NCBI RefSeq assembly: GCF_023734115.1
Contig: NZ_AP025737.1
Span: 3,075,862 to 3,139,861 of the forward strand
Length of the DNA stretch: 64,000 nucleotides
Source of the DNA: Herbiconiux sp. L3-i23
GTDB lineage: Bacteria > Actinomycetota > Actinomycetes > Actinomycetales > Microbacteriaceae
Direction: 5' to 3'
In this document: piece by piece, positions 61,983-64,000 of the stretch
Position numbering within the stretch: position 1 is the stretch's first letter
How the letters are laid out: each line of letters opens with the position of its first letter
Notes under the pieces: model-generated
Told to the model about the DNA's origin: nothing
Databases searched by the model: none
What the model saw: the letters and a program-made list of their open reading frames with translations, nothing else
Position numbers and translations under genes: made by a program

Positions 61983-62923
61983 TTCTTGGCTCCAGACTTC
62001 TTCGCGCGGTTCTTGCCGACCGGCTGCTGACGCTGCGCCGGCTTCGGCGCCACGATCACCTCGGCCTCGGTGGTCTCGCCCTTGGGCAGCTTGCCCTTCT
62101 TCGCGAGGCGAGCCTCGCGCGCCTTGGCTGCGTCGGAGCCAGGCGTCGGCATGTTGCGGATGACGAGGAACTGCTGGCCCATCGTCCAGAAGTTCGAGGT
62201 GAGCCAATAGAACATCACGCCGAGGGGGAAGCTGACACCCGAGACGGCGAAGACGAGGGGGAGGATGTAGAGGAGGATGCGCTGCTGACGGAACATCGGG
62301 CTGTTCTTCGCCTCGGGCGCCATGTTCTTCGAAACGATCTGAAGCTGGGTGATGAACTGGGAGGCCGTCATCAACACGATCATGACCACGGCCACGACCC
62401 GGACTTCCCAGCTGGACGTGCCGACGAAGGTATCGTGCAGAGGAGCCACCCCGAACAGTGTGGCGTCACCGAACTGCCGCGCGAGGTTCTCGTTGAGGAA
62501 CCCCACGCCGACCTTCGAGTTCTGCGCATCGTTGAGCACGGAGAAGAGACCGAAGAAGATCGGCATCTGCAGCAGCAGCGGCAGGCAGGAGCTCAGCGGG
62601 TTGGTACCGGTCTTGCGGTACAGCTCCATGGTCTCGCGGGACATCGCCTCGCGGGAGAACTGGTCGCGCTTGCCCTTGTACTTGTCCTGGATCTTCTTCA
62701 GCTGCGGCGCCACCTCGAGCATCCGCCGCTGGCTCTTGATCTGCCGCACGAAGATCGGGATGAGCGCGGCGCGCACGACGATCACGAGACCGACGATCGA
62801 CAGCACCCACGTCAGTCCGGCCGCGGGGTCGAGACCGAATGCCGACCACATCGCGTGGAACGCCACAAGCAGGAGCTCGATCACCCACTTGATCGGCCAC
62901 AGGATGATGGAAATGGGATCCAC
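61979..62923 (-). CDS. yidC: Membrane protein insertase YidC/Oxa1
   Basis: 314 residues with five hydrophobic segments and the conserved cytosolic hairpin after TM2 (QIKSQRRMLEVAPQLKKIQDKYKGKRDQ), plus the hydrophilic-groove Arg in VVRAALIPIFVRQ. The C-terminus is basic (KNRAKKSGAKK). It inserts membrane proteins with or without SecYEG. GTG start, 3 bp after yidD. Confidence 0.95.
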   Translation of the reverse strand: MDPISIILWPIKWVIELLLVAFHAMWSAFGLDPAAGLTWVLSIVGLVIVVRAALIPIFVRQIKSQRRMLEVAPQLKKIQDKYKGKRDQFSREAMSRETMELYRKTGTNPLSSCLPLLLQMPIFFGLFSVLNDAQNSKVGVGFLNENLARQFGDATLFGVAPLHDTFVGTSSWEVRVVAVVMIVLMTASQFITQLQIVSKNMAPEAKNSPMFRQQRILLYILPLVFAVSGVSFPLGVMFYWLTSNFWTMGQQFLVIRNMPTPGSDAAKAREARLAKKGKLPKGETTEAEVIVAPKPAQRQQPVGKNRAKKSGAKK

Positions 62924-62926
62924 GGG

Positions 62927-63235
62927 TCAGACCTTTCTCGTGGCACCGACGACGAAGCCGAACGGCGTTACTTGGTAGCGGAAGCGCCGCCTACGGGGGA
63001 CATCGTCGACGCCGCCGGCTGCCCACGGATGGCAGCGGCATACGCGGGCGGCGGCGAGTGCGGAACCGGCGATGGCGCCGTGTTCCTGCACGGACTCGAG
63101 GGCGTACCTCGAGCAGGAGGGGTAGTAGCGGCACACATCGCCGTACAGCGGCGAGATGGCGGCGCGGTAACCCCGCAGAAGCAGGACGAGCAGGTTGCGG
63201 GGGAGAAGGATCGCCCCAACGGCGACCCTTCTCAT
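62927..63235 (-). CDS. yidD: Membrane protein insertion efficiency factor YidD
   Basis: 102 residues with the YidD signature YRAAISPLYGDVCRYYPSCSRYALESVQEHG and RVCRCHPWAAGGVDDVP. A small amphipathic membrane-associated factor aiding YidC. It overlaps rnpA by 4 bp. Confidence 0.95.
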   Translation of the reverse strand: MRRVAVGAILLPRNLLVLLLRGYRAAISPLYGDVCRYYPSCSRYALESVQEHGAIAGSALAAARVCRCHPWAAGGVDDVPRRRRFRYQVTPFGFVVGATRKV

Positions 63236-63564
63236 CGTGATCTCCCTAGTGCCACAGCCGATACCTCGTCCTGAAGGCTAGTCCAGTCCGCTGTGACGGA
63301 GGAGGGAAGAGCGCGCACCACGATGTCGGCCGGCGGCATGCCTTGGTCGACCAGGGAACGGGCGATCGCCTTCAGACGGCGGCGTACCCGGTTGCGCACC
63401 ACGGCGCCACCGAGCTTCCGCGTGACGATGAACCCGAAGCGGGCGTCGTCGGTGGTCGCCGCAGCGACGGAGATCACGGTGAACCGACCGGCACTGCGGC
63501 GACCCCGGCGTGAGACACGACGGTAGTCAGCGCCGGTGATGATCCGGTTCGCCCGCGGCAACAA
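63232..63564 (-). CDS. rnpA: Ribonuclease P protein component
   Basis: 110 residues with the RNP motif KLGGAVVRNRVRRRLKAIAR. It supports RNase P RNA in tRNA 5' processing. The start is TTG at 63564, directly after the rpmH stop; a second TTG follows at 63561. Either gives a normal-length protein. Confidence 0.94.
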   Translation of the reverse strand: MLPRANRIITGADYRRVSRRGRRSAGRFTVISVAAATTDDARFGFIVTRKLGGAVVRNRVRRRLKAIARSLVDQGMPPADIVVRALPSSVTADWTSLQDEVSAVALGRSR

Positions 63565-63702
63565 CTACGCGGAGAGTTCGGTGCGGCCCTTGCGACGACG
63601 CGCGGCGAGGATGGCGCGGCCGGCGCGGGTGCGCATGCGCAGACGGAAGCCGTGGACCTTCGCGCGGCGACGGTTGTTCGGCTGGAAGGTTCTCTTGCTC
63701 AT
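63565..63702 (-). CDS. rpmH: 50S ribosomal protein L34
   Basis: 45 residues, [20 protein letters not shown] at the start and RKGRTELSA at the end, the universal L34. It is first in the rpmH-rnpA-yidD-yidC-jag-rsmG-parAB run that borders dnaA in bacteria. Confidence 0.97.
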   Translation of the reverse strand: MSKRTFQPNNRRRAKVHGFRLRMRTRAGRAILAARRRKGRTELSA

Positions 63703-64000
63703 AGCGGTGCTCCAACAGGATCGGGAAAGTTCGTGGGCGCCCGCGTACGCAATCCGGGAGACCCTGCCCGGCGGCAGCTCCTAAGAAGAGCAGGCCCGGC
63801 GCGGACAACTGGTTAAAAATACGCGCTCGAGCGCTCGTGGTCAAACGACACCACCGCGAGAGATCGAGCCTAGGCCTCGAGCCCCCGACCTCCCGGCTGC
63901 GACCCGCCGTATTCCTCGAGGAGGATTTGATTAGCGCCGCATGCCTGATTAGCGTGAAACAGCACGCCGAAGCGCGTCCGACGAGCAACCGTGTGCGAGC
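63703..64000. promoter_or_regulatory. rpmH leader / expected dnaA-side intergenic region
   Basis: No convincing gene. It should hold the rpmH promoter and, beyond the edge, the dnaA promoter. A direct repeat TGATTAGCG occurs at 63928-63936 and 63946-63954 (18 bp apart). No clear DnaA box cluster is visible within the window part. Confidence 0.5.

Overview
The window reads as a chromosomal segment from a high-GC Gram-positive actinobacterium, most likely Microbacteriaceae or a close relative. The evidence is the GC-biased codon use, frequent GTG starts, the C50-carotenoid gene order crtE-crtB-crtI-crtYe-crtYf-crtEb, and the classic actinobacterial run trxB-trxA ... parB-parA-rsmG-jag-yidC-yidD-rnpA-rpmH. 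The right edge therefore lies just before dnaA and the replication origin. The genus cannot be fixed from sequence alone.

Layout. 1-13256: two giant secreted minus-strand paralogs (the first cut by the window edge), each made of fibronectin-III-like modules followed by DxDGDG thrombospondin-3-like calcium repeats, with an MFS transporter between them. 13491-19090: C50 carotenoid operon with divergent idi. 19103-21528: dcd, an XRE regulator, a frameshifted alpha/beta hydrolase, a BLUF photosensor and tRNA-Gly(CCC). 21604-28512: DUF2470, two membrane proteins, an iron-box-controlled heme oxygenase, a PIF1-like helicase, a CopD/CtaG fusion and HU. 28647-32695: zinc module (cysteine-poor ribosomal proteins S14, L33 and L28; zur; znuBCA; Zur box). 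32718-37378: an aminotransferase followed by branched-chain-type 2-oxoacid dehydrogenase E1a-E1b-E2. 37447-44250: membrane proteins, a WXG100-like/lipase-like gene pair, purB, MFS and an SDR. 44360-47916: dnaB, a DnaA-box-like cluster, rplI-rpsR-ssb-rpsF. 48032-54801: cca, a DUF6049 protein, murJ, trxB, trxA. 54926-63702: aminotransferase, ddl-like ATP-grasp gene, a large non-coding repeat array flanked by parS sites, parB-parA, rsmG, jag, yidC, yidD, rnpA, rpmH.

Regulation visible in the sequence. At least ten genes have a TANNNT -10 element placed 6-7 nt before the start codon with no Shine-Dalgarno, so leaderless transcription is common. A Zur-type palindrome overlaps the expected -35 of znuA, and a DtxR/IdeR-type box precedes the heme oxygenase gene. 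Five parS palindromes mark the centromere region; two of them are built into the start regions of parA and rsmG.

The least explained structures are: (i) the nine-unit modular hairpin array at about 57300-58800, bracketed by parS sites; (ii) a 17-bp palindrome shared about 195 bp upstream of both giant surface-protein genes; (iii) a cluster of near-consensus DnaA boxes in front of dnaB; (iv) a DUF4383 gene whose only well-placed start is ACG.
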